Positions 9,069 through 17,625 of a stretch of 64,000 bases of DNA are shown here, piece by piece. Location: NCBI RefSeq assembly GCF_001712755.1, contig NZ_MDKC01000034.1:62001-126000 (forward strand), in the 5' to 3' direction. A model generated the notes under the pieces. It was not told the DNA's origin. It saw nothing but the letters and a program-made list of their open reading frames with translations, and did no database searches. Position 1 is the first letter of the stretch; every line of letters starts with the position of its first letter. Position numbers and translations under genes: made by a program. The DNA is from Gottfriedia luciferensis. GTDB taxonomy: Bacteria; Bacillota; Bacilli; Bacillales; Bacillaceae_G.

Positions 9069-10053
9069 ACTAATAAGACTCGTCTTTAACGAAATTGAAA
9101 AAATGGTAAGGAAAAGAAGAATACTTGTTATCTTTTTCATTTTAGCAGTGCTAATCCCTATTTTTGTTTATGCTCAACTGCAGCAAACTGAAGAAACGAT
9201 TAAAAGACTTGGTACTGATAATTGGAAAGTAGCACTTCAGCAAAAAATAGTCGACCAACAAAATAGATTAAACTCATCAGGAATACCTGAAGAATGGAAA
9301 AGTTGGTTAAAGGTTCAAATTGATCAAGAGCAATATTATTTAGATAACGACATAAATCCTACAACACCTGGAGCACCTACATTTATACGAAAATTAATTG
9401 AACAAAGTATTGGGTGGCTTCTTCTACCTTTATTGGTCATGGTCATCACAATCGATATTATATCTGGTGAGCGAAGCGACGGTACGATAAAAATACTACT
9501 AACCCGTCCCATCAAAAGATGGAAGGTCTTACTTAGTAAATACATATCCATTTGTTTATTAATCTCTTTTCTTCTCGTTCTATACGGCGTATTGGCATAT
9601 GTCGTTTCAGGATTTGTTTTCAGCTTTAAAGGCTGGACAGTACCTGTGTTAACAGGATTTGTTATTAAAAATAACCAATTACTAACTGATTCGGTTCAAC
9701 TGATTCCCCAATGGCAATACATCATAATGGCCTTTGGACTTGCTTGGTTTGTTTGTATAATAATTGGAACTCTTTCATTTATGGTATCCGTATTAGTTCG
9801 AACTACACCCGCTGCAATGGGCATTATGCTAGCCGCATTAATAACAGGAAGCGTTCTAAGCGGACTAGCTACATCATGGTCAGGAGCAAAATACTTCTTT
9901 AGTGTAAACCTTGGACTAACTGACTACTTAGCCGGTCAACTCCCTTCCATTGAGGGATTAAACATGCACTTCTCTCTTATGAATTTATCAATATGGGGAA
10001 TTTCAGCATTATTAATCTCTTTCATCGTATTTATTAAGCAAGATATGAATTAA
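9061..10053 (+). CDS. ABC-2 type exporter permease
   Basis: This 330-residue membrane protein has one N-terminal membrane helix, a long external loop (about residues 38-115), and five more helices, the layout of ABC-2 permeases. It starts with GTG at 9061, overlaps the ATPase stop by 8 bases, and has GGAGG upstream inside the ATPase gene. SGERSDGTIKILLTRPI is the conserved cytoplasmic segment of this family. Paralogous to the permease at 17621-18592. Substrate unknown; similar pairs in Bacillus are often linked to peptide-antibiotic resistance. Confidence 0.9.
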   Translation: MAELIRLVFNEIEKMVRKRRILVIFFILAVLIPIFVYAQLQQTEETIKRLGTDNWKVALQQKIVDQQNRLNSSGIPEEWKSWLKVQIDQEQYYLDNDINPTTPGAPTFIRKLIEQSIGWLLLPLLVMVITIDIISGERSDGTIKILLTRPIKRWKVLLSKYISICLLISFLLVLYGVLAYVVSGFVFSFKGWTVPVLTGFVIKNNQLLTDSVQLIPQWQYIIMAFGLAWFVCIIIGTLSFMVSVLVRTTPAAMGIMLAALITGSVLSGLATSWSGAKYFFSVNLGLTDYLAGQLPSIEGLNMHFSLMNLSIWGISALLISFIVFIKQDMN

Positions 10054-10060
10054 ATAGAAC

Positions 10061-10105
10061 GGGGATTGAAAAGTTTAGATTCTTTTCAACCCCCTTTCCT
10101 TTTTT
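10061..10105 (+). terminator. Terminator of the SGNH-ABC operon
   Basis: GGGGATTGAAAAG pairs with CTTTTCAACCCC and is followed by CTTTCCTTTTTT, directly after the permease gene. Confidence 0.88.
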
Positions 10106-10112
10106 ATCCACC

Positions 10113-10997
10113 TTAATCCTTTCCTCCTCTCCCTGACCTTAATGGCTCAACATGAATGTGAGTATATTGAATACCATGTTGTTGGCTTAAAATCATTTCG
10201 ATTTGGTCTGTGATGCCGTGACTTTTACTCACATCTATTCCGCCGTCTACTTCAATGATTACATCTGCAATTGTTGTATTCCCGTACATTCTTGCTCTTA
10301 AATCTACAACTTTATGTACACCTGGCACTTTATCAACTGTTTCAGTAAAAAGATTCATTTCTTCTGGATCGAATCCATCCGTTAATAGGAGAGTTGCATC
10401 ATAAAAAATCTCCCAGGCTGTTTTGCAAATAATCACACCTACTAATATGGCCGCAATTGGATCGATAATAGGAAAACCAATCGAAGCACCTAGGACACCA
10501 ATCGTCGTTCCGAAGCTAACTAATGCATCGGAAAAATTATCTTTTGCTGAAGCCTCAAGCCCTTTACTCTTTGTTCTCTTGGCAACTTTATTATTATAAA
10601 AATAAATGCCAAACATAAAAATTCCAGAAGCAAATGCCACTACAGCTGCTAGTCTATTCGGTGTCTCATATTCTCCAACGAAAAGTGATCGAATATTTTC
10701 AATAATAACCTGTAAACCAACCGACATCATAATAAAAGACGCAATTAAAGTAGCTATTTGCTCTGCTCTTGAATGTCCATAAGGATGATCTAAATCTCTC
10801 GGTTTTCTTGCGATTCTTATTCCGATCAATACAGCCAAAGTCGCACCAATATCAGTCACATTGTTAAGTCCATCAGCTAAAAGAGCACTAGAATTTGTAT
10901 AAAAACTAACAAGTACTTTTACACTCGCAAGAACTAAGTAGGAAATAACACTTAAAAAAGCAGCAATGTCTAATTGCTTTTGAAGATTTTTATCCAT
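10113..10997 (-). CDS. Cation diffusion facilitator (CDF) family transporter
   Basis: A 294-residue CDF exporter, which moves divalent metal out in exchange for protons. Six membrane helices carry the metal-site motifs ALLADGLNNVTD (helix II) and DNFSDALVS (helix V), with the HPYGHSRAEQ loop between. The C-terminal ferredoxin-like domain starts near HKVVDLRARMYGNTTIADV. The start is set at 10997 (MDKNLQKQL) because GGGGTGA lies just upstream; a longer in-frame extension to 11093 has no ribosome site. B. subtilis MneS/MneP are manganese exporters of this type, but the metal cannot be assigned here. Confidence 0.9.
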   Translation of the reverse strand: MDKNLQKQLDIAAFLSVISYLVLASVKVLVSFYTNSSALLADGLNNVTDIGATLAVLIGIRIARKPRDLDHPYGHSRAEQIATLIASFIMMSVGLQVIIENIRSLFVGEYETPNRLAAVVAFASGIFMFGIYFYNNKVAKRTKSKGLEASAKDNFSDALVSFGTTIGVLGASIGFPIIDPIAAILVGVIICKTAWEIFYDATLLLTDGFDPEEMNLFTETVDKVPGVHKVVDLRARMYGNTTIADVIIEVDGGIDVSKSHGITDQIEMILSQQHGIQYTHIHVEPLRSGRGGKD

Positions 10998-11070
10998 GAA
11001 TTCACCCCGCTCTAATAAAAAATCATATGGCCTTATCATACCCATAATGCAATTTTTCCATTTTAAGTAA

Positions 11071-11105
11071 AAAAAACAGATTTGAATAATCAAATCTGTT
11101 TTTTC
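11071..11105 (-). terminator. Terminator at the end of the kynurenine operon
   Basis: AACAGATTTG pairs with CAAATCTGTT (11075-11100), flanked by A and T runs on both sides, 18 bp past the stop of the tryptophan dioxygenase gene. Confidence 0.85.
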
Positions 11106-11122
11106 TTATCATACCTCTTTCA

Positions 11123-11821
11123 TTAAAGTGGCTTTGGATTATAGCTTGATCCAGTTAAATCTGTTAAGTCACAAACTGTTTGCCATAATTCAGGATAAAA
11201 TTCAAATCTTACAGCACGTTCTAAAGCTTCTGCTGGTACTCCTTTTAAGCTCTTCGTATTCATACCAATCATGCGTCGAACAAGTTGAATATGTTGTCTG
11301 CGGAATGATTGGAATCTTTCATCAAAGCAAGTTAATTCTTGCATTAATTGGAATAACTCAAAGTTTTTAGCTGCATCTTGATGTAATTGAACCGGTGTAA
11401 GTAAATTTTCATCTAATAAATCTTTAAAAGGCTGCCAAAGTGTTGGACCTAATTTTAAGATTTCATTAAATCCTGGAGAATCTTGACCGCTACCTCTTCC
11501 TAAAGCTAAACGAATAATATGATAGTCACTTGGACTTACTAGTTTTACCATATCAAAAACTGCTGGTAAATGTACTAGGTGATTATTAATGCGTTGTAAA
11601 TGATGTGTTGCTTTTGTAACCTCTTTTGCACGCATATGTTTATCTGCAAAATGAATAGATTGGATGATTAATTTAAAATGTAACTCAGCAATTTGATGAA
11701 CCGTTTGAAACGTTAATTCATCTGGACAAAATAATTCTTCGTCAGGTTTTTGTAAACTTAATAATTCTTCTGTTCGAATATACTTCTCGTAATCTGTCAG
11801 TTTTTTTTGCTCTTGTGTCAT
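11123..11821 (-). CDS. Divergent tryptophan 2,3-dioxygenase-family protein
   Basis: A 232-residue heme-dioxygenase homologue, about 45 residues shorter than the usual Bacillus KynA. Placed third after kynU and kynB, it should supply N-formylkynurenine from tryptophan. Visible matches to the family are PDELTFQTVHQIAELHFKLI (usually HDEMLFI..HQ..ELW.K), SPSDYHIIR (Arg104, the substrate-carboxylate arginine) and QHIQLVRRMIG with His177 as the likely proximal heme ligand. The distal histidine of HDEMLF is a proline (Pro33), and the GTGGSSG loop near the C-terminus is absent. It may therefore be a functional variant or act on another indole. Gene symbol withheld for that reason. Confidence 0.75.
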   Translation of the reverse strand: MTQEQKKLTDYEKYIRTEELLSLQKPDEELFCPDELTFQTVHQIAELHFKLIIQSIHFADKHMRAKEVTKATHHLQRINNHLVHLPAVFDMVKLVSPSDYHIIRLALGRGSGQDSPGFNEILKLGPTLWQPFKDLLDENLLTPVQLHQDAAKNFELFQLMQELTCFDERFQSFRRQHIQLVRRMIGMNTKSLKGVPAEALERAVRFEFYPELWQTVCDLTDLTGSSYNPKPL

Positions 11822-11834
11822 TTCCCTTTTCCCC

Positions 11835-12458
11835 CTAAACTAATTTACGTAAAACTGCTCGTACTGGACTACCATCTGCATCTGATAATGGTAGTGGTAA
11901 TGCAATAAGCTCATACTCACCTGGAGTTACATTTCTTAAATCAATCGATTCGAGAATATGAATACCGGCATGATGAAGAGCATGATGTGCTTCAAGCTCC
12001 TTACTATCAAGTGGGTCTACTGAAGGTACATCTACTCCAACTAATTTAACGCCTTTTTCATGTAAAAACTCTGCTGCATCCTTTTCAATGTGTGGAATTC
12101 TCTCTGGGAAAACGCTATCATTTTTCCATGAATTTGTTTTAATTAATAAACGTTCTACACCATCGAATCGAAAAGCTTCTAAATCCGACTTTTTAATGCA
12201 ATCTACTTCAATCAGTTCGATTACTTTTGCAATTCCTACATATAAATTAGGATCTAAATCTATGACTCTCTTACCATTTTCATCAAAATGAAATGGCGCA
12301 TCAATATGCGTTCCTGTGTGAGTACTTAAAGTTAGCTTCCCAACATTAACGGAGCCACTTTCCTCTTTTGTCCAGCTCAATTGAAATGAAAAATTTGTAT
12401 CACCTGGCCATACAGGCATACCATTTTCCAGTCTTCTTGATATATCAATTAATGTCAT
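11835..12458 (-). CDS. kynB: Kynurenine formamidase (arylformamidase) KynB
   Basis: The 207-residue protein hydrolyses N-formylkynurenine to kynurenine and formate. It has the metal-binding signature HTGTHIDAPFHF and the GVDVPSVDPLDS segment of the cyclase-like KynB family. The start is taken at 12458 (MTLIDISRR), 8 bases after AGGAGGG; a longer reading to 12521 overlaps kynU and has no ribosome site. It lies 13 bp after kynU and 13 bp before the dioxygenase gene, so all three are co-transcribed. Confidence 0.93.
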   Translation of the reverse strand: MTLIDISRRLENGMPVWPGDTNFSFQLSWTKEESGSVNVGKLTLSTHTGTHIDAPFHFDENGKRVIDLDPNLYVGIAKVIELIEVDCIKKSDLEAFRFDGVERLLIKTNSWKNDSVFPERIPHIEKDAAEFLHEKGVKLVGVDVPSVDPLDSKELEAHHALHHAGIHILESIDLRNVTPGEYELIALPLPLSDADGSPVRAVLRKLV

Positions 12459-12471
12459 TTGGCATACCCTC

Positions 12472-13746
12472 CTAAGCGATGATTTCTCTTTCATTCTTAA
12501 ACTGTTCAAATTGTTTCTCAACCATGATTTTTTTTAAGATTTGTACACTATTCCAAACATCTACATAAGAAGTATAAAATGCGATTGGTGCTAATCTGAT
12601 TACGTTAGGTGCTCTAAAGTCTGGAACAATCCCATTTAACTTTAATGCTTTACAAATCCTTGCAGCGTCATCATGTTCAAGACAAACATGTCCACCTCTA
12701 TTTGAATCCTCGTGTGGATTACCAATTGTAAAACCTAAGCCACTTAATTCTTCATTGATTAAACTCATTAAATAAGCTGTACTGTGTAAAGACTTTTCGC
12801 GAATTCTCTCAATTGTAGCTTCTTTATACATTTCAAGTGAGCCAACAAGCGGTGCCATGCTTAAAATATGCGGAGTACCGATTTGATAAGCACCAACTGT
12901 ATCAGACGGAACAAATTCATGCTTCATATCGAACTGCTTTTCTTTATTTGAACCGAACCAACCAGCTAATCCAGGCATTGTCCCTAAATGCTTTTCGTGA
13001 ACGAATAGGCTTCCTACTCCACCAGGTCCACTATTTAAATATTTATAATTACACCAATAAGCAAAATCCACATCCCATTCATGGAACTGATGAGGAATTG
13101 CGCCAACAGAATGACATCCATCAAAACCAATTATTATTCCACGCTCATGTGCAGCTTTTGTTAATCTTTCTATATCTAATAATTGACCGCTTCGATATAA
13201 CACAGTAGGAAGAATAATTAATGCAATTTCATCAGTCATTGCTTCGATAATATCTTCTTCTCTAATTGTTCGACCATCACGGCTTTTAACTTGAATTAAG
13301 TGAGTTGCTGGATCAAAGCCCTTTAATTTCAATTGACTTTGAATAGCATAAATATCTGACGGAAAGTTTAATTCATCCGCTAATATTTTCGTTTTTTGAC
13401 CATTTGGGTGATAAAAAGATGCAATTAATTGATGAAGATTTGAAGTAGTCGAACCAGTTACGATCACTTCATTCTCTTTTGCCCCGACTAACGGTGCACT
13501 TAATGCTCCCAATTTTTCTGCAAAATAATACCATGGATGATCGCCCTGCATCCATCCATCGATTGCAAGTGTCTTCCATGAATCTAATAAATCTAGTAAA
13601 CTTTGTTCTGCTCTTTTTGAAAGAAGTCCTAGCGAATTTCCATCTAAATAGATAGTACCTGGTTGTAAGTAAAACTCATCTCGATAATTTGATAATGAAT
13701 CTTTTTGATCTAGAAATTCTGCAAATTCTTTTGTTGGTTGAAACAT
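12472..13746 (-). CDS. kynU: Kynureninase KynU
   Basis: A full-length 424-residue PLP enzyme that splits kynurenine to anthranilate and alanine. The PLP lysine is in [13 protein letters not shown] (Lys235). [10 protein letters not shown] is the phosphate-binding region and DGCHSVGA the segment contacting the PLP ring nitrogen. It is the first gene of the kyn operon, and a terminator separates it from the ABC exporter operon upstream. With kynB and the dioxygenase it forms the tryptophan-to-anthranilate route. Confidence 0.95.
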   Translation of the reverse strand: MFQPTKEFAEFLDQKDSLSNYRDEFYLQPGTIYLDGNSLGLLSKRAEQSLLDLLDSWKTLAIDGWMQGDHPWYYFAEKLGALSAPLVGAKENEVIVTGSTTSNLHQLIASFYHPNGQKTKILADELNFPSDIYAIQSQLKLKGFDPATHLIQVKSRDGRTIREEDIIEAMTDEIALIILPTVLYRSGQLLDIERLTKAAHERGIIIGFDGCHSVGAIPHQFHEWDVDFAYWCNYKYLNSGPGGVGSLFVHEKHLGTMPGLAGWFGSNKEKQFDMKHEFVPSDTVGAYQIGTPHILSMAPLVGSLEMYKEATIERIREKSLHSTAYLMSLINEELSGLGFTIGNPHEDSNRGGHVCLEHDDAARICKALKLNGIVPDFRAPNVIRLAPIAFYTSYVDVWNSVQILKKIMVEKQFEQFKNEREIIA

Positions 13747-13841
13747 CCCCCTGTTTTACCCCCTTGCAAGAAATAACCTACTATATTAAAGGTATTGCGA
13801 TTAATAATATATGTCAATATTTTCTGAATATAATATTTAAT

Positions 13842-13890
13842 AAAAAAAGTGTCAATTAATCCAAAATATCCCTATCTTAGATTTTGACAC
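13842..13890 (-). terminator. Probable terminator of the TetR-linked ABC operon
   Basis: Read on the minus strand, GTGTCAAAATC pairs imperfectly (2-base bulge) with GATTAATTGACAC and is followed by TTTTTTTA. It lies 30-80 bp after the last permease gene and before kynU. Confidence 0.6.
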
Positions 13891-13919
13891 AATTTCTTCT
13901 TCTATTTAATTGCTTTTCC

Positions 13920-14720
13920 CTACAAATGTAGGTCCCGTTTCTTAAACGAAACAAACGTGACAATCGTTAATATAATAATTAATCCGATCGAAATAGTTGT
14001 ATAAATACCGTCAAATCCTCCACCATACATAATATCTTTCGCTTCAAAATACTTAAACGGTGTAAAATATTTCAAGCCTTCAATCTGCTCATTTAAATCA
14101 ATTGCGATTGATAATATAAATGTGATTAATAGAATCCCAGTTGCATAAGAGGCAGCCTTTTTGGAATTTTTACAAACTGCAGCTATAGCCGAACCTATTA
14201 CTAAAAATAATAGCTGTAAAATAAACATCCCGACCATTACCACTGCTATATCGCCATTTACATTCTCACCTTTACTATACTTTCCTACTATTAGTACACT
14301 TGATATCCACGTAATACCGTTAAAAATAAGGATGTTTACTAGAGCACTCATTAATTTAGAAGTTATGATCTTAATTCTAGAAATAGGTTTTACAAATAAA
14401 AACTCAGCTGTTTTATCTCGCTCTTCTTTAGCAATTATATTAGCGCCTAGCATTGCCGCGTGAATCGTTGCCATTAAATATAAATATAAAACTAAGATGC
14501 CAAAATATCCGCTTGCCTTTGATAAATCTAGTGCTCCTGAGCCCATGATCGCTTGAAGGGATTTCGGCATTTGATTAAAAAGGTCAGTTATTTGGCCATT
14601 GGAAGCTGTAGCTTTATATTTCGCCATTCCGCTACCTACTAAAAAAACAATTCCGATACACCAAAAAATAATCGATTTTCGATATGTCTTCATTTCTCTT
14701 AAAAATAGATTCATTTCCAC
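13920..14720 (-). CDS. ABC-2 exporter permease (second subunit)
   Basis: A 266-residue membrane protein with about six helices; EERDKTAEFLFVKPISR is the conserved cytoplasmic segment shared by the ABC-2 permeases here. It is clearly homologous to the preceding permease (EVREKTADFLLTKPVTR in the same place), so the transporter probably uses two different membrane subunits. It lies 17 bp after that gene with a good GGAGGG ribosome site. Substrate unknown; TetR-controlled exporters of this form often give drug or envelope-stress resistance, which is inference only. Confidence 0.87.
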   Translation of the reverse strand: MEMNLFLREMKTYRKSIIFWCIGIVFLVGSGMAKYKATASNGQITDLFNQMPKSLQAIMGSGALDLSKASGYFGILVLYLYLMATIHAAMLGANIIAKEERDKTAEFLFVKPISRIKIITSKLMSALVNILIFNGITWISSVLIVGKYSKGENVNGDIAVVMVGMFILQLLFLVIGSAIAAVCKNSKKAASYATGILLITFILSIAIDLNEQIEGLKYFTPFKYFEAKDIMYGGGFDGIYTTISIGLIIILTIVTFVSFKKRDLHL

Positions 14721-14737
14721 CCTCCCTTTCCTTTAAG

Positions 14738-15535
14738 TTATACCGCGTGAATATCTCTTTTCTTATAAATCATATAGCTTGCAAAGATTGAAACGATGAT
14801 TATCCCAATTGACATAATCAAAAATTGTGATTCAAATTTCGAATGAGCAATGATATATCTCGGTTCAAAATATTTAAAAGGTGATAGAAAACGTTTGACA
14901 TTGCTTTCGTCTGTAGCTACTACCATACCAATTACGAAAAAACCAAAAACAATCGCAAGAGAAATTGATAGTACCGCTTTGATCTTTGGAAATACAACTG
15001 ATATTAAAATACCGATTCCAAAAAATAGTAATTGTGTAATAAACAACGATACAGAGAGTAATATAATTGACTTACTACTATAATTCGCTGTTTTTACGTG
15101 CTGAGCCATCATCATAGTTGCGACTAAATAAAATATATTTGTAATCGCTAAAGAAACCATACCGGCAAATATCTTTGAAGTCATAACTTTTGTTCTAGTT
15201 ACTGGTTTTGTTAGAAGAAAATCAGCTGTTTTTTCACGTACTTCCTTTGAAATAATTGAAGTACCTAGAATCATGGCCTGAATCGCTCCACAAAGAGAAA
15301 TATAAATAAATACATAGGAATAAAATCCTAAAACATTTCCAAAACTCTCAATTTCAAGTCCAAGTGCTTTTCTTACCCCTTCAGGATAACCTTCTAACAC
15401 TTTTGAGAATTCTACATAGTCCTTTGCAATTGCTGGAAATAAAGATAAGAAAAAAACGACGATTGCCATTAAAGAAGCTGTCCAAATAAAGGTGGATTTC
15501 CGATAAGCTTTTAATTCATGTAAAAAAATATTCAT
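14738..15535 (-). CDS. ABC-2 exporter permease (first subunit)
   Basis: A 265-residue permease with an N-terminal helix after LHELKAYRKSTFIW and about five more membrane segments. Start at 15535, 6 bp after the ATPase stop. Together with the following permease and the preceding ATPase it makes a three-gene exporter operon whose promoter region is shared with the divergent tetR gene. Confidence 0.87.
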   Translation of the reverse strand: MNIFLHELKAYRKSTFIWTASLMAIVVFFLSLFPAIAKDYVEFSKVLEGYPEGVRKALGLEIESFGNVLGFYSYVFIYISLCGAIQAMILGTSIISKEVREKTADFLLTKPVTRTKVMTSKIFAGMVSLAITNIFYLVATMMMAQHVKTANYSSKSIILLSVSLFITQLLFFGIGILISVVFPKIKAVLSISLAIVFGFFVIGMVVATDESNVKRFLSPFKYFEPRYIIAHSKFESQFLIMSIGIIIVSIFASYMIYKKRDIHAV

Positions 15536-15541
15536 TGCTTA

Positions 15542-16426
15542 TTAGGCCTCCTTTTCATAATAATGTAAGAAAATTTCCTCGAGGTCAGGCTCTTCAATCC
15601 ACAAATTTTCAATTTCGATTTCTGCTATTTTCTTTAAAACTTTATTTATATTGCCTTTAAAAATAAAGCTAATCGTTTTCCCTTTGATTTCAATATTGTT
15701 TACCCCCGGCATATTGAAGTAATTTGGATCCAGTCTATTTTGAATATCTACTTTAAATCGTTTGTAATTATTTTCTTGTAATGTACTTATTTTTTCTACT
15801 GTCACAATCTTACCTTCTTTAATAATTGCAACTCGATCACATAAACGCTGAACTTCACTTAAAATGTGAGATGAAAATAAAATCGTTGCTCCTTTTTTGT
15901 TTTCCTCCTCTAATAAGTCAAAAAATCTTTGTTGCATTAAAGGGTCAAGACCACTTGTCGGTTCATCCAATATGATTAACTTCGGTTCATGAAGTAATCC
16001 TTGGACAATCCCTACCTTCTTTTTATTACCTAAAGATAAATCATCAATTTTCTTCGTTAAATCGAGGTCCATTACTTCAGCTAATTCTTTTATTCGTTTC
16101 GTGCAATCTTTTTTATAAAAACTAGCTGAGTATTTTAATAAATCCATTACTTTCATATTGTCATAGTAAAAAACTTCAGATGGCAAATACCCGATATCTT
16201 TTTTAATTTCTGGAGCAAACTGTATACAGTCCTTTCCAAATATTTTAGCATTACCACTCGTAGGATAAATTAACGAAAGTAAAGTTCGAATTGTAGTTGA
16301 TTTACCCGCACCATTTGGACCAATGAATCCGAATATTTCTCCCTCTTCTATATTGAAGCTTATATCTGTGATTCCCCTTGAATTGCCATAGGTCTTCGTT
16401 AAATTATTAATTTCAATCGCGTACAT
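15542..16426 (-). CDS. ABC-2 exporter ATPase, first gene of TetR-controlled operon
   Basis: A 294-residue ABC ATPase with Walker A GPNGAGKST, signature LSLGNKKKVG, Walker B LIILDEPT and switch histidine SSHILSE. The C-terminal 80 residues form the accessory region common in this subfamily. A GGGAGG ribosome site lies 8 bases before the ATG. The gene is divergent from tetR with 160 bp between, and this region holds an inverted repeat and an extra copy of its half-site. Confidence 0.93.
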   Translation of the reverse strand: MYAIEINNLTKTYGNSRGITDISFNIEEGEIFGFIGPNGAGKSTTIRTLLSLIYPTSGNAKIFGKDCIQFAPEIKKDIGYLPSEVFYYDNMKVMDLLKYSASFYKKDCTKRIKELAEVMDLDLTKKIDDLSLGNKKKVGIVQGLLHEPKLIILDEPTSGLDPLMQQRFFDLLEEENKKGATILFSSHILSEVQRLCDRVAIIKEGKIVTVEKISTLQENNYKRFKVDIQNRLDPNYFNMPGVNNIEIKGKTISFIFKGNINKVLKKIAEIEIENLWIEEPDLEEIFLHYYEKEA

Positions 16427-16443
16427 AAATGAACCTCCCGCTT

Positions 16444-16455
16444 TGTTTTGAAATA
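16444..16455. promoter_or_regulatory. Extra copy of the TetR operator half-site
   Basis: TGTTTTGAAATA here is identical to the left arm of the inverted repeat at 16511-16546. It lies 18 bp before the ATPase start codon, downstream of the likely -10 (TATACT on the minus strand near 16479-16484), so a bound regulator could block elongation. Confidence 0.55.
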
Positions 16456-16510
16456 TTTCGTTATGATTATTACAAAACTAGTATATACCTCAATTCTAAA
16501 AAAGAGAATA

Positions 16511-16546
16511 TGTTTTGAAATAATTTTAATAAAATATTTCAAAACA
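16511..16546. promoter_or_regulatory. Inverted repeat, likely operator of the TetR regulator
   Basis: Two perfect 12-base arms, TGTTTTGAAATA and TATTTCAAAACA, are separated by 12 A/T bases. The site lies between tetR and the ABC operon, next to a TATACT -10 (16550-16555) for tetR, a position suited to control of both genes. Confidence 0.75.
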
Positions 16547-16586
16547 TGATATACTATTGTATAGATAATGACGGAGGTATCGATAT

Positions 16587-17180
16587 TTGGACGGTTATAA
16601 AAAACGAACTCTGCAGAAAATGGAGAGCATTGAAAAAAGTACAACTAAATTATTGTCATTACCATTAAATGATATAAAAATAGCAGATATTGCAAAGTTA
16701 GCGAATGTATCACAAGTATCAATTTACAATTATTACGGTAGTAAAGAAGCCCTACTGAAAGCTACAATTATTCGATTAATGGATCATCAATACGAAGAAA
16801 CAAAACAAATGCTTTCAAGTGATATTCCTTTTAATGAAAAAATTAAGGAATTATTTATTCGTAAGAAAAACGGTCTTGATATCATTAATCTTGAGATGTT
16901 TACAGCATTAATGAAAAAAGACCCTGAACTTCAAGAATTAGTTTTAGATTTTACAATGAACAAATCATTCAAATTGCTGATTTCCCTAATCGATGAAGGA
17001 CGTTCACTAGGTTTAGTTCGAAATGAGGTTCAAAACAAAACATTATTAATCTATATCCAAGTCTTGAGCCAGGCTTTTTTAAATATGGACCAAACAACCT
17101 CACAATATATCCAACAAAAAGAAGTAGTAGATGAAATTATGAATATATTCTTATATGGATTACTAAAGCAAGAGGACTAA
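16587..17180 (+). CDS. TetR family transcriptional regulator
   Basis: A 197-residue repressor with the N-terminal helix-turn-helix IADIAKLANVSQVSIYNYYGSKEALL (about residues 30-55) and a helical ligand-binding C-terminus. The start is TTG at 16587, 8 bases after GGAGGT. It is divergent from the ABC exporter operon and very probably controls it together with itself. The ligand is not predictable. Confidence 0.92.
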   Translation: MDGYKKRTLQKMESIEKSTTKLLSLPLNDIKIADIAKLANVSQVSIYNYYGSKEALLKATIIRLMDHQYEETKQMLSSDIPFNEKIKELFIRKKNGLDIINLEMFTALMKKDPELQELVLDFTMNKSFKLLISLIDEGRSLGLVRNEVQNKTLLIYIQVLSQAFLNMDQTTSQYIQQKEVVDEIMNIFLYGLLKQED

Positions 17181-17198
17181 AATAGAATAGTTATAAAA

Positions 17199-17231
17199 AA
17201 AGGCATCTTTGCTTAGGCAAAGATGCTTTTC
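17199..17231 (+). terminator. Terminator after tetR
   Basis: GCATCTTTGC TTAG GCAAAGATGC followed by TTTT; perfect 10-bp stem 20 bp after the stop codon. Confidence 0.9.
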
Positions 17232-17339
17232 TATTTGGAATATTCTTCTAGGTAAACTTATCCATAGATTTGTATTATCTTACACTCTTTGTTCATACAA
17301 TGAATTACTTATCTATATTTTAAACTCTTGGAGGAGTAT

Positions 17340-17582
17340 ATGCGCAAAACTATTCTATGGCTTAAAGAAAATTGCGATGAAATTAAACGTGGCCTAATTG
17401 GTGGATTTACTATTTTTAGTCTAGCTGTTATTTTTTCCACAACAGATTCATCTGTAGAATACAACCAAAACGCATGTCTAAAATGGGAGTATAACAAATC
17501 TGCACAAGTCAACGTCTGCTCGATTTATAAAACATCTAATACTAACACCATTCCATACGGTTCAATGGTGAAGGAAAGATAA
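17340..17582 (+). CDS. Hypothetical small single-span membrane protein
   Basis: An 80-residue protein (MRKTILWLKENCDEIKRG...) starting at the ATG 4 bases after GGAGGAG; a longer ATG at 17328 lies before this ribosome site. Residues about 19-34 (LIGGFTIFSLAVIF) could form one membrane helix or an uncleaved signal. The exported part has two cysteines in NACLKWEY and NVCSIY that could form a disulfide. I do not recognise a family. It is flanked by terminators on both sides, so it is its own transcription unit. Confidence 0.6.
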   Translation: MRKTILWLKENCDEIKRGLIGGFTIFSLAVIFSTTDSSVEYNQNACLKWEYNKSAQVNVCSIYKTSNTNTIPYGSMVKER

Positions 17583-17583
17583 G

Positions 17584-17625
17584 AATAGAAAAAGGATAAG
17601 GCATGCACCTTATCCTTTTTCTATT
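17584..17625. terminator. Bidirectional terminator
   Basis: Perfect 18-base arms (17584-17601 and 17108-offset partner 17608-17625, AATAGAAAAAGGATAAGG type) between two convergent genes. The right arm overlaps the stop codon of the minus-strand permease. Confidence 0.88.
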
